Positions 27,275-39,326 of a DNA stretch of 64,000 nt are shown here, piece after piece. A program made the translations under genes and the position numbers. The DNA is taken from positions 2,170,001 through 2,234,000 of the forward strand of contig CM022369.1 in NCBI GenBank assembly GCA_011800155.1, given 5' to 3'. Under the pieces are notes generated by a model. It worked only from the letters and a program-made list of their open reading frames with translations, ran no database searches and was not told the DNA's origin. The DNA is from Flammulina velutipes (lineage: Eukaryota > Basidiomycota > Agaricomycetes > Agaricales > Physalacriaceae). Each line of letters starts with the position of its first letter. Positions within the stretch are counted from its first letter, which is position 1.

Positions 27275-27571
27275 AGAAACATGGTTGCCTTACTTTATTT
27301 GCATGGGGACGCGCGTTAATATACCTGGAGCATCTGCTAGAACGTTATGATACATGGCTTCATATAATCGTAATCGAGACATATGCTCCCAATCAACTTG
27401 CACACAGTCGTTTTCTGGACACATAGTGGGAGCTGTCAATAGCGAATTAGCAAATAGAGATCCACGACAGATGTCTACAACAGACGGCTGAATTGCTGGA
27501 ACAACCATAATAAGATAGTTGTTGGTAAATCTAGTGCTTCGGCACGGTGATTGCACTTGTCCTCTTCCTCC
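27275..27571. other. Spacer between ELO and RasGAP genes
   Basis: A 297-bp tandem spacer that must contain the 3' end of the elongase transcript and the promoter of the RasGAP gene. No TATA box or other feature is evident. Confidence 0.45.
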
Positions 27572-30557
27572 ATGTCGAGCGCCTGGTCGTCGCGACCGTC
27601 CTCGCCAGACCGCCCAGATCATCCTCGCGAATTTCTTGTATCTGCAGAGCTCTACGTCTCCAATGCAGCTGGCACTGCGCTGCGCAAGGTCGGTCGCTAC
27701 GAATGATTTACAGTGATTGATCCTCAACCTACCAAAGCCTCCGGCGCTGCGAAAGAAGGTTCAGAAACAGAGCTCAGCTAAACAATCTAACGGGACGGCA
27801 GACGACAACAGAAAGATACGAGGTACTCCCGACAGAGAGCTGTTCTCGCTGTTGGACACTCATCGAAGCGCAGAAAAGTCGAGCTGGCTGACGCTCGCTC
27901 GTGGATCTGCTGCAACTGGACAATGGAGGCCTGCGACATGCAGGTTGACAGAAGAAGGCGAGAGATGTCAACTGAACATATATGTCGACGTACGTCGTCC
28001 TGTCTTGCTTTCGGCATCGCGACCCTCACTCCGCTCAGGAATCCATTTTGTACCAAACTCTCTACGTTCACTTGGTCAATCACACAGATATCCGACCAGC
28101 AGACACCTCGCTTTTCTTCCGCAAGAACTGTCTTGGAATATTCTGCCAGCAGTGCGTACAACTTTCGGACCCACATCTGACCCTCTTGTTCATATGTTTC
28201 AGTGGACAACGCTGGAGCGCGAGCCAGACAGCGGAGCCTATCTACCTCCAATTTACCAGTCCTGAAGAATGCAATACGTGGCTAGCCCTCTTGAGGTCGT
28301 ATGCGGTACCAGAAATATATGGGCGCTGGTCGTATCCAGAGGACGGCGGATCCTATCGAATGTGGCGTCAAGTCGAACTTGTCGTCATTCAAGCACGTAA
28401 CCTCGGCAACCCGAAGCCTCTCGATGGGAATCTCAACGACTCCAGTTCTGACCACGACCCAGTGGATCTCGATGTCTCATGCGAGATACAGCTCAATGCA
28501 GTCCTTGTTGGCCGAACTACTGTAAAGAAATGCTTAGGCTCCCCTGATTGGCATGAAAGCTTCGTTTTTTCCGACTTGCCACCCTTCGAAAACCTCGAAG
28601 TAGTCGTCTGCCGCGAGAAGAAATTATTCAAACCTACAGTTCTTGGCACCGTCTGCATTAATCTAGGCAACTTTCGCCGGGGAGAAGCGATTGAGGGCTG
28701 GTATCCGGCGCTGCATCCTGGTCCTCTTTGCAGTGACTTACAGATCGGTGATATTCGTTTGAAAATAACGGTGGACGAGTGAGTCAATTTGTTCTTTTGA
28801 TCGTTTCTGACTAACATACTGGAAGGGAAATAATCCTGCCCCATGCTGCGTATCAACCCTTGTTAAGTGTAAGTCTGCCGTATATGTTGAGAGTCGAATT
28901 GTAGCTCAAAATCTCCCAGACCTATAGAACGCGCAACTTCTTGGACTGGATGTCCGACTTCGAGAAGAAACTCAAGCTCAAGACTATAGCACCCCAATTG
29001 ATTGCCATAGCAGTGGCAAAAAATAACCTCGTGGAAAAGGTGCAAGAACTGGCTGCTCGAGAAGTGGATGCTACATCTTCTTGTACGTGTCTTATACCAC
29101 ACTTGTCGGTTTCTCCGTTTTCATATGATGCCGCTTAGCCCACCAAACTCTATTCCGCGGGAATACTATTCTGACGAAAGTCATGGAGCTCTGCATGTCC
29201 TGGTACGGCAGAGCCTTCCTCGAAGCAAGTATAGGTCCAGTTCTCCGGAAACTATGCGCAGACAAGGTGGCAATTGAAGTCGACCCAATGCGAAGCGGCT
29301 CGAAAAGCAGCGCCAAAGAGGTCGAACGAAATGTCGACCTCCTCATTCATTGGTGTCAAGAGTTTTGGAACCAGATATACTCTGTTCGTTCGGAATGTCC
29401 TTAGTGAGTTTCTGTTTTGACGATTCAGCTGTATTATTTTTGACTGAGATTGCAGCGAAATGCGCCGATTGTTTGAGACGATACGGAAGCTTGTGGAACG
29501 CCGATACCAAACTGGAGATGCGTCGCAAGAAAGTCGGGACTTGCAATGGCAGAGCGTATCCGCGTTTTGCTTCCTTCGATTTATCGTCCCTGCCATCTTA
29601 CACCCTCATCTCTTCGGCCTCTGCCCAGGTAATTATCTCGTTAGTTTCTCGTGAGTCTTGCTCATTCTCCCCAGGGTTACCGAGTGTGCCAGTACAACGA
29701 AGCTTGACGTTGATCGCCAAGGTCATTCAAAGTCTCGCCAATCTCAACTCTGTACGTTGTGCAATCGACCAAAAATGATTATTGTACTAACCAATCTCTA
29801 GACAGGACAGAAGGAGGAATTCATGCGGGGCCTGAAAGACTTCCTCAGAGACAGTGTTCCGGCAATGGTGGATTACATCGTCGTTGTCTCCACTCCCGGA
29901 GAGAAGGATGGTTACAGCTCCACGGTTGGATCAGATGTGGCCCGCCATGACCGTATCAATGTTATGAATGCGCTACGAGAAAGAGAATCCTCTATGTCGA
30001 GGCTCACTTCCGAATCCATTCCCGTCCTTCCCCACCTTCTCGATATGCCCAGGCATCTTGCCATCATCACATCCGCCATCATCCGAAATTCCAGAGAATA
30101 TCTCTCCACACCGTGCTCTCAGGACCCCAGCGACATTGCCCTCCGAGAACTGTGCGCACGATGTTACGAGGTGGAGGAACTGGCCTTGCAGCGTGTCAGC
30201 TATCTAGCTACACAACTCTCCGCCAGCCAACAGCCGTATTCTCCTGATATTTTACCAAACGCTGGATCATCGTCTCCGAGGACTGGACGACCACAGAAAG
30301 TAACTCGTCCATCGACAGCCCCTCCTGCCGAAGTGAATCGTCCTGAAGGCGGACGAAGGCGGATCCAGGACGCTAATCTGTCTATATCACTATCCCCAAA
30401 TACTAAAGGCGTCCAGAAACAGCGTCTCCGACATATTAAATCAACTTCCACGGATTCAATACCATCGCGGGAGAGTCATCTGCCAACGTCTGGTGTACGG
30501 TCTGAAGAGGAGAATCAGAAATCCAGGCGAGGTTTGTTAAGGACGATATTCCGCTGA
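27572..30557 (+). CDS. C2 / RasGAP domain protein
   Basis: A multi-exon gene. Its N-terminal part is PH-like or divergent (FLVSAELYVSNAAGT, later VHLVNHTDIRPADTSLFFRK). A C2-type domain follows (VELVVIQARNLGNPK to IGDIRLKITVDE), then the RasGAP domain. The RasGAP domain shows the arginine-finger loop LFRGNTILTKVMELC and the FLR motif SAFCFLRFIVPAILHPHLFG, and the tail is basic and Ser-rich. RasGAPs speed GTP hydrolysis by Ras-type GTPases; the C2 + RasGAP order recalls the yeast Bud2/Cla2 group and metazoan SynGAP/RASAL proteins. Resolved introns include 27990-28038, 28152-28202 and 28779-28825. The first intron (donor 27689) has an uncertain acceptor, most likely at 27737, so a few N-terminal residues are provisional. 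Confidence 0.88.
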
Positions 30558-30868
30558 TGATAAAGATGTTGGTTGCTGTGTATCCTTTCTGCATTGCTGT
30601 GTCGTTTATCTCTTCGTTGTAACACTACATTATCGCTAACGCTACGGTGCTGGACATTGGATTCATTTGTATAGAGTACGTCGAACTCGCTTAGGTACTT
30701 ACCAATTGTTGTCTCTCATATTCAATACGACTCGATGGTACTCATGGGAAGGCCCGGCCAGGCTGATGGCCTCTTCAAACACCGACAAGAACTGGAGACA
30801 TCTCTTAGCATACTAGTATATATATTCCGTGTGCATTCAATAAGGTAGGAGCGGTAAGTAGGAGCCGA
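30558..30868. other. Convergent 3' region RasGAP / AP-2 alpha
   Basis: A 311-bp stretch between two stop codons. It should hold both 3' untranslated regions. No further gene is seen. Confidence 0.45.
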
Positions 30869-33800
30869 TCAACCCGTTTTCAATGGCTTCTGCACCAACT
30901 TCTGAACTTCAGCTGCTACTTCTTCTGAAGTGCTTCGAACCGTTATTCGACAAAGCTATAGGATCATCAGGACGGATGATACAGCAGCAACGATAACGAT
31001 AGCTCACCTTCGCCTCTTGGTTTGGTTCCAAGCGCATTAGACACCCTACTTTGCCCTCTGACGATGTATGCAGCACAGCTGCCGCGACGAGGTTATGTGG
31101 ATTGGGGTCAACGTCCGTCAGCACGTTGAGATGGTGTCCAGAAACCACCTTCCGGTTCAATTCGAGGTCTAGTTTACCCGCGGCAGACAAAGAAATCGGG
31201 AAGACAGACTGCGCCTCTCGAGGAGCACCCCCGATTAATCTCCAGCGCTCGAAAAAATCAGCTTGGGATAAGCTGACGTTTTCGAGGAATTTCGTGAGGA
31301 TGATGGGGAGCCGGACGGCGACAGTCTGATGCGAGCCAGCCAGAAAAGAGATGCTGAGGATGGGAGGTACACTGAACGCCTTCTTGCACTCTACATGCAG
31401 GAGTTGTTGTGACTGCGACCGCGCGGCGATCGTATTGGGAGGGATCTTGGCAAATGAAGCCGTCAATGCAGAAGTGTCGCTGACGTGGATCGTGGCGGTG
31501 AACGATGTCAGAGGTGTCGGAACCTTGTTTCCAACATAGATCGCAACTTGTCCCAAATGACCTTGATAGCGTGACTTGATGCCGATCTGGATTTGGACGT
31601 CCTCGTATAGAACACCGTCAGCGGAAATGCATAGCTTGTCGAACCATCGCTCGACATTGGCGCCCGTGGCGACAACAGGTGTTTCTGGGATTACGGGAGA
31701 AGGCGCAGAGAGGTCCAAACCAGCGAGCGCTCCCAATATGTCCCCATCGCTTGTAGCGGTGGCGTCTGTGGGAGATGTCGCTGCACCGTTAACCTCCGGC
31801 GGTGGCAAGGTCTTGCGACGTTTTCCGGCCTCTCGATCGATATTGGCTTCCTTTCCACCATGTACCCATGTCCTCCTGTCCTCCGTATCACCCTGCTTCT
31901 TGTTAAGCCTGCCAAGAAGTGCACTAACACGCGGTGGATATGGAGGCATCTCCTCGCATACGTTCTGCAAAAGCTCGTCCTCCTCTGGCCTGGATGCAAG
32001 AGCGTAAAACTCGCATGCACGTTGTTGCAGTTCGGAATCGAGGACATGACGATAACGATCGAATATTAGCAGAAGTTGAGGCTTGATCTCAGGAAAGACG
32101 TTGACCCATTTGATGTATGTGGAAAGGAGGAGGGATCTTGTGGCAGCCACACAGTACTGCGACTTTGAATGCAGGGTTTGAAACTGGTCGAGGGGGCTAT
32201 ATCCTGGTTCATTGGCGATGAGATGCCCATATTCCCCAAGAATATATCCTAGAAGTACATGCATAAATGTATGTCCAAATCGAAGGCGATAAGAATTACC
32301 TCCAACTTTCACCATACTTTCGTGTGCAGAAGGTGCCTGCAGATGTGCAAATACAACTTTGGCAGCGTACTCCTGAAGGTCATCCGTATTCGTGACAATC
32401 TGAACCACTCGATACCACACTTCATCCCCAACATGGTCTCCGGCTGCAGAGATTAACTGCAGAATAGTATCCACATACCATTTGTACGAGCTTGCGTACT
32501 TCTCGGTCAAGATAGCGATCTTCAGTACCATCTCCTCTCGTAGGGCGTAGTCGGCAACTTTGAGGTACCGTAGTAGTTCACCGACGATGATTTCAGAGTT
32601 GTCTACATCGCACATGCTGTAGAGCAAGTCGAGTGCCCTTCGACGAACGGAGATGTCCTTGTCCCGGAGAGACATTATTATCGTTCCCTGGTGCTTTTTG
32701 ATCGGCTCCAGGGAATCTGCCCGTGCAGCGAGATGTGCCATTGTATCCAGGCCCAAATAGCGTACGTTGGTCTCTTTGGAGGATATGAATCGCGCAAGAA
32801 GGACAGCGGCTGTCCCTACGAGAGGGGAGCTTGTATCTAGATGGATTGCTAGACCGATGGCTTCAAATAGGACCGCATGCTGGGCATTGTTGTGTTGAAC
32901 GTTCCTAGAAGGCTCCGCACTATTGTTCATTATGGTCTGTAACACTTGATGCAGAGTAGACCGTAAAGCGGGATCATCTGGACCTTGTTAAACTTCGGTG
33001 GTTAAGAGCGCGTAAGACACTCACCGGATGGAGGGTAATATTGCAATAACCTGAGGAGCTTGACCTGGAGCCACGGAGAAGGGACTTTGTAGTATGCATA
33101 GGTAGCGGCGTACTCATGCTCAATCACTAGCTGTATCCAACTTTAGAAAGAAAATGGTTCCAAAGGATGGAGATGCTATACCCGATGTAAGCGGTCAACG
33201 GATTTCGTGTAGCACACGGCGTACGCCTCCAGATGATCCTGTGCTAGCGCCATGACCAATGCAGTGACGCAGACCACTACGCCGAGATCGTCGTCGTCCA
33301 TGATGGAAATTATTCGTAGAGCCCATTCTGCAGCGGGAATGACTTCGGGGTGTTTTCTATACAGACGAAGCAGAGTTAGGGCCGCTTTCTTCTTCACAAA
33401 GTTCTGTGATGTTCTGTAGATGATGCCGAATTAATAATTACGGACTACGACCAAAAGAAAGGGAAATATTCGTACGGCGATATCAGCAGTCGATGCACGT
33501 CCTCGGCCAATGCCTCGGCCATTTCACTGCCACCTACGTTGGCGATAGCGTGCAGTGCAAGACAATTGTCGACCTCGTTAATCCCATGTAGATCTTTCCG
33601 TATCGAGTTCACAACCAGCCTAAGAAAGTCCGAGTTTTCGTGCATTAGGAGGGTCACTGCGAGATATCCCTACAGCCTATGGCCTCAGTCACTGAACAGC
33701 TAGAATTATGGGCGACATACGATCTGCTTCTCGCTGTATTTTGAGCTTGATATCAGGTTAACGGCTTCCATGTGGCCAACATCGATTTTGTACCCCAGGA

Positions 33801-34128
33801 TATAGGTGAAGATGATTTTGGCGACATATCTATACAGCAACCTTTAGATTCTGGATTGTGTATAATGCAGAGACGCACTTCTTCTTCTGGTAGCCGTCGA
33901 GGTTGCCGTCTGTAGCGAATGAGCAATTCTGTGCGCTGTAGAAACGAGGAGACGCGACCTTTGAACCGTTTGCGGATGTTGGCCATCTCCTTGTTGATAC
34001 GTTTCTCTTCAAGATCGCGCACTCGCGCACCGCGAATGTCCGCGATGAACTGGACATCCTGTCATGACTTGACGCCAAGCAAGCGCGAACAGACTTGCCT
34101 GAGTCAGGCCTCGCATATTGGACGCCAT
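30869..34128 (-). CDS. APL3: AP-2 complex subunit alpha (alpha-adaptin)
   Basis: A multi-exon gene for roughly 920 residues, starting [17 protein letters not shown] and reading on as [20 protein letters not shown], the alpha-adaptin N-terminus. HEAT-like trunk motifs follow ([40 protein letters not shown]). A disordered hinge near 31.7-31.9 kb leads to the ear (appendage) domain. The last exon reads [20 protein letters not shown] and ends at TGA 30869. The protein is the cargo- and PIP2-binding large subunit of the plasma-membrane clathrin adaptor AP-2. The first intron (34050-34098) has a GC donor (CAG|GCAAGT); skipping it is needed to join the conserved N-terminus. The gene is head to head with epsilon-COP, 142 bp apart. 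Confidence 0.94.
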
Positions 34129-34270
34129 CGTGAAGGAAATGCAATAGCAGTGGCACAGCTGTCGCTGAAGTTGTAATTATCTCGTCGTCGTCGTCGCCGC
34201 TATTGACGACGAGAAAGCAGTTGGTCGGATTAGACCAAGAAGAGTTGACATCACTTAACCACCAACCATC
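34129..34270. promoter_or_regulatory. Bidirectional promoter AP-2 alpha / epsilon-COP
   Basis: Only 142 bp separate the two divergent ATGs, so both vesicle-coat genes must be driven from this segment or from within each other. It holds a run of CGTCGTCGTCG repeats near 34183-34196 and no TATA box. Confidence 0.6.
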
Positions 34271-35347
34271 ATGGATTCATCCGAGCTTTACCATGTCAAG
34301 CAGCAATTCATTCTCGGTGCGCGCTCATTATCCTAGGCAGCGAACTCAGCTCATTGTACGTTCAGGAGCATACAAACCCCTCGTCGCAATGGCCTTGCCC
34401 GACCCAAATTCCCCAGAGTACTCGTCAACTCTGCTTTACCAAGCGCGCGCCTACATCGCCCTTCACGATCCTGCGTCTGCCCTCGAATTGATACCTTCAG
34501 ACGCTGAAAATGTCGCATTCAGAGCTGTCTCTTCGCTCGCGCGTTACGTTGCAGCAGAGGAATCGTCTGAGCAAGAGGCGGCACTTGAAGAGCTACGCGA
34601 CCTGTCCCTCGAAATAGATGGGGACGATAGCGAGGGCACGGAAAAGGATAAGGGTCTTGTACGCGTCCTCGCTGGTACTGCTTTCGCGCTCGCAGGGGAA
34701 ACAGAAGAGGCGCTCGAAACTCTTGGCTCGGAGACAGAGGACCTTGAAGCGTACGTGGCATTGTCGTATCTGCGGTATCTGCTCACCTGCTATTTCAGCG
34801 TTGCTGTTATTGTTCAAATATACCTCTCAATCCATCGCCCAGACCTCGCCAAAAAAGAATTCGAACGCTCCAAGCGCTGGGCTGAAGATGATCTGTTATT
34901 GCAACTCATTGAATCCACTATTTCTCTCATCACTGGCACCGAAAATTACTCAGATCCTCTTTCCTTCTACTCTGAGCAGCTCGGAAACCCTTCCTTATCG
35001 TCAACTCATCTTTTGACGTCCCGAGGCGTGACTCGCATCCTTCGAGGCGAAGTAGATGCGGCCAAGTCCGACCTGGAGGAGGCACGCAGAGAGCAGGACG
35101 ACGCTGAAACTCTGGCAGCATCCGTTGTGGTAGCAGGGCTAGGAACGACGAAGACAGCACCTCAGGATGAACTTTGGGCGTGAGTCCTTCGCACGCTTGT
35201 CGCTGCATCTAACCAACCTTTCCTTTCAGTCAATTTATGGCCCAGTATGCCTCCCATCCGTTCACCAAAGATATAGAGGAGAAAGACGCGTTGTTTGAGG
35301 AAGCTGTAGCCAAGTTTCCAATCCCTTCGTTGGCCGTCTCTGTTTAG
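34271..35347 (+). CDS. SEC28: Coatomer (COPI) subunit epsilon
   Basis: Four exons with introns 34317-34365, 34751-34798 and 35180-35229 give 309 residues, the normal length for epsilon-COP. The start MDSSELYHVKQQFILGAYKP and the end FMAQYASHPFTKDIEEKDAL are typical. The protein is an all-helical TPR-like solenoid (SKRWAEDDLLLQLIESTISL, HLLTSRGVTRILRGEVDAAK). It stabilises alpha-COP in the coat that returns cargo from Golgi to ER. The ATG at 34271 is chosen because it opens the conserved N-terminus; an upstream reading frame from 34203 would only add non-conserved residues. Confidence 0.94.
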
Positions 35348-35471
35348 TATAGTATCTATCAGAGGAGAGCATGCTATTGAGCTATTATACAAAAAATGCA
35401 GATAAGATAATGAATGCAATGAATATAGGTAGGTCGAGTAGATAATGATTAGGATGTAGAGAAGAAACCTT

Positions 35472-38400
35472 CTATTGCCGTTTTATCGTGTCCCAAAACT
35501 TGAGCCGCTCCTCCGTATATTTGTCTAAAATGCGCACAACATCCCGACAGAGGAACAGCAATTCTCTTTTCTCTGTGTCACTGAGCGGCTGAACCGGTGG
35601 CGACTCATCATCCGAGTCTTGATCCGCATAGAGAGGTCGTTGTCCTGTAAGGGCTACACCAGCAAAAAACCGTAGAAGAGCGCGATTCAAGTACTGTCGC
35701 AGGCGGAGGACGTCCTCAGCATCGTCACCTGTTTCGAAGATGATCCAGTTGTCGCAACGAATGCGCTTTTTGCCCAATTCCTGCTTGTGGGAGCCGAAGA
35801 GGAGATAGACAAGGGGGGGAATATAGGTTGTGTTGGAAAGGAAAGGCTGAACCGACCCCGAGCCGGGGTTATTCCTCTTCTCCAGATACCCAAGAAGAAT
35901 AGACATCTCATTCTTCCGCTCACTTCCAACTACAGTGTTAACACTGGACGGGTGAATGATGGCTCTCTGAAATGTAGTGAGCGATGTGCTACCATACATT
36001 AAGTGAAAGTGCCTAACCTTATCCTGGCGAGTACGCAAACATAGAGCGGAAATGGGTACTGCGATCTTTGCTTGACATGCAATCGAAATCAAGGCCGTAA
36101 GAGTAGGATACGAGCCAGCATTCTCGTTCAATGTGGGGGGAACAGTGTACCTCGAGACACTGGCTCCAGAGGGAAGGGAGACGTGGCCAAGAATACCAGC
36201 TTGCCCCAAGGCCCGGATCAAGTGCTGTCGAGTTTGATCAATGGTTTGCATACTGTTCCTGCTCAGAAAGTTGGTGGCGAGGAACCTGTGGCCCTCCGTG
36301 GGTCTACGCTGCATTACACCCGCCCAGGCGTTATATGCGCGTAGGGTAGTCAAAGCGTCGGAACGGTGATCGGGATGTACCCATGATTCTCTGACTCTCT
36401 GGGCTTCCCTCTTCATGTTCGGCGGGGTCATCCAAGGGTCTCTGGATGAAAGGATAGCGGCGAGGGTAACGGCCTCGTCCAAGCAACGGAAGAAGCATCC
36501 ATAGAGGACAAGGCGACCTAGATGGGCGTCGAGCGGCAGCTGCATCAGGATCCGACCTAGCGCGGTGAGGCGCTCCCTGTCATCCAACGCACCGATAACG
36601 CGCAGATTGTTCAGTGCGGCTTTGACCTGCTCGACGTCGGGAGGTTCGATAGCGGCAGCTAGAACATCCTGAACCCTCATTCTAGGGAAATCCATGGCCT
36701 TGATGCGCATGACGACATTTGTCAAATCGGCGCGAGCCATCTCCACGGTCTGGTAGTAGCTAAGCGTTTCCGCGCGGGCATTCGAGAGCAGGCCGTAGTA
36801 AAACCCATTCCGGTGGCGGCCAGCACGTCCTGCACGTTGGTTGAGGTTCGAACGGCCAATCCAAGCTGTGACGAGCGAAGTCATGTGGCGCGAGGGGTCG
36901 TAGCGTTTTTCCTTCAGTCGTGCAGAGTCGACAACATAAACGACATCGGGGATAGTGAGGGATGTTTCGGCGATGTTCGTTGACAGGATTATGCGACGGA
37001 TGCCTTGCCTAGGTTCAGCGAAGACCATTTGTTGTTTTTCGAAGGGTATTGAGGAATGAAGGAGGTGGATTTCGTATTGACTTCTGTCAGTAAACTTAAC
37101 AGCCCAACGGGGGTCGCTTAACAGCCTTTCAACACGCAAGATCTCTTCCAACCCAGGTAGGAAAACTAGGACATGTCCCTCGTCAGATCCCCGGAGAACA
37201 TGGGATATCGTCGCGGCGACTAGATGGAAGGGGATATCAAGCTCTTGACTTTCTTCGCCAGGGCTAGAAGAAGCGAATGTCCATTCGTTGTGCAGGTACT
37301 TCTCGATGTTGGGCTCGCGCAGTGCCCACGCATCCTGACCTGCCTTGATAGAGGGTATAAAGTCATCCAGAAAATGTTTCTCGACGGGGAAAGATCGTCC
37401 AGAAATTTCCACGACGGGTGCCGGGATACCTTCTGGAGTAGGGAAGTAGTTTTGGAAAAGGGTCGGATCGATAGTGGCGCTCATTAGTATAATCTTGAGA
37501 GGAATGCCACGGGCTTTCCTATCCGCCAGGTACCGCTTCAGGACGACGAGAAGGAGGTCAGTGTCGATATCACGTTCATGAACTTCATCGACAACGATAT
37601 GGGTGATGGTTTCCATCGAGTCAACACCAGAAAACGCCTGCTGCAACTTCTTGAGGAAGAGTCCAACGGTACAAAAAGTGATAGACCCGTGATCGTCTGG
37701 AAATCTCTGTTCAAAGCGGACAGCGTAGCCCACGGACTGTCCCAGAGCCTCGCCTCGCTCCGCGGCAACTCGAACAGCGACACCGACAGCAGCTAGACGC
37801 CGAGGTTGAGTGCAAAATACGTTGCAATTCGCTCCTTGACCTCGATGGATGAAGTGGTCGAGGATCATTTGGGGGATCTGGGTGGATTTTCCGGAACCGG
37901 TCGCCGCCATGAAGATGGAAACATCATTTGTCTCTATAGTGTCTATGATATCATCTCTGTGGGAGTTGACAGGCAGCAACTTGCGTGTGTGCCTTATCCC
38001 ATCTAGACTAGCATCCAGTAGATACTGTTGCTGACGTTTGAGAAGGAATTGGGATTTCTGTTGAAGTGACATGGTAGTCGGGACAGGATGGGGTTCATGA
38101 TGGAGACGAGCAGGAGTCAGCGTATGACTCGCGTTTGACTTGTAGAGCTGACTGTGGTGAAGGTCGACACAAAGGTCGCGAATATCATTGCGAATGACTT
38201 TGGGCACGTAAAGCCACATTGGGGGAGCGTCACCGAGAGACTCTCCATTCTGTTGTTTCTCCACGTATTCTCTCCAGAGAGCGGGGTCGGATTTTTCGAG
38301 ATATTGCGCGACGTCCAGCTTGCATTTTTGAGAGGCGATCTTCTTGTTTGTGCCAGACCCTAGTCCGATTTTGCGGCCTTCGATTTTCATGTAGCAGTCC

Positions 38401-39261
38401 CAGATGCTTTTTGAACCCGGTCGGAGATCCGCCGATGAATAGGGTTCCGCAAAGTTGAATTTTCGGCAGTAAAATTCGATGAAGTTCTCTGCTTGTTCCA
38501 GCGTGATTTTCGTGTTATCGGAAAGCGTGGTATGCGTCGCGGAATCCTCGGCATACAACTAGAAGAATTTAACCAACATACATTGATACGAAAGAAAATA
38601 CTTACCTGTCCAGAAGCGTGCATCTGGTAGAGGAGAGAAAGATAAGCCAATTTTTCTGCGGCCTTTGCGTCTGCCGTTGAATCGCCTACTCCGACGAGGT
38701 CACCGCTGAGCACCCCGCTCAGGTTGATAGTGACACTGAGAGTAATTGAGAAGAGAAAGGGAGTACACAGAAATAAACGTACCGGATGATGTTCTTCCCA
38801 CCGACACGCCCACTTTTCTGTTTGCGCTGAATCTCGGCGTCAAGCTGTTGAGCGCGATAGTTGATGATCGCGTTTTTTGGGGATTCAAGCATCCTCGGAT
38901 TGGGAGGCGTTATGTCGCTCGGTAAGTACTGGCTCCGTATTTGTTCTTCGTCGTGAAATGGACCGAGCAGCTCGACACTGTGCGTTTCTTTTGGAGTAGT
39001 CGCATTCTTTCTTTTCTGTGACTTTGGCGGCGGGTCCGAGCGGAGTCGAAAGGTGGGCGTGGGTACTGGCTTTCGCGTCGTGCGCGTCGTGCGGGAAGTG
39101 AAGCCAAAGCCGTCTGACTGTCGTTGTTCCTCGTGTCGTGGGGAGAACGAGCTGGAGGGTGTTTTGCGCTGGAGAGACGTGGCCGTGCTTGAAGACGCGA
39201 CCGACATTCCGCGCGACATTGGCAAGCGCCTCAGCACTGCGGCCGACGACGACAAGCTCAT
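35472..39261 (-). CDS. DEAH-box RNA helicase with two dsRNA-binding domains
   Basis: Exons joined across introns 38736-38782, 38559-38605 and 35967-36017 give 1214 residues. The N-terminus MSLSSSAAVLRRLPMSRGMS is basic, Ser-rich and lacks acidic residues, like a mitochondrial presequence. Two dsRBD-like modules follow (one around the first two intron sites, the second with FAEPYSSADLRPGSKSIWDC). The helicase core shows GSGKST (motif I), TQPRRLAA (Ia), DEVH (II), SAT (III), STNIAETSLTI (V) and QRAGRAGR (VI), then HA2 and OB-fold regions. This is the DHX9/DHX30/DHX36 group that unwinds structured RNA. The intron at 35967-36017 is a stop-free multiple of three and reads through in frame. Location in mitochondria is inference from the N-terminus only. 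Confidence 0.9.
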
Positions 39262-39326
39262 TTCGAGTGAGAGTGACAGACGAAAAGGTGACGGCAAACT
39301 CCGGTGCAGTGACAAATTCAAATTTA

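Noticed and set aside
27290..27727. Minus-strand open frame of 145 codons between ELO and RasGAP
   Set aside because: It overlaps the first RasGAP exon in antisense, has no known domain and an unusual mix of Cys and Arg; most likely accidental.
28389..28856. Minus-strand open frame of 155 codons
   Set aside because: It is antisense to the C2 domain of the RasGAP gene, whose plus-strand protein is clearly conserved.
34203..34270. Upstream extension of epsilon-COP from position 34203
   Set aside because: The extension is not like the family N-terminus and the ATG at 34271 opens the conserved MDSSELYHVKQQF stretch.
10556..35347. A functional cluster of membrane-trafficking genes
   Set aside because: VPS13, AP-2 alpha, epsilon-COP and others lie close together, but they act in separate pathways and are mixed with translation, lipid and signalling genes, so chance is the simpler reading.
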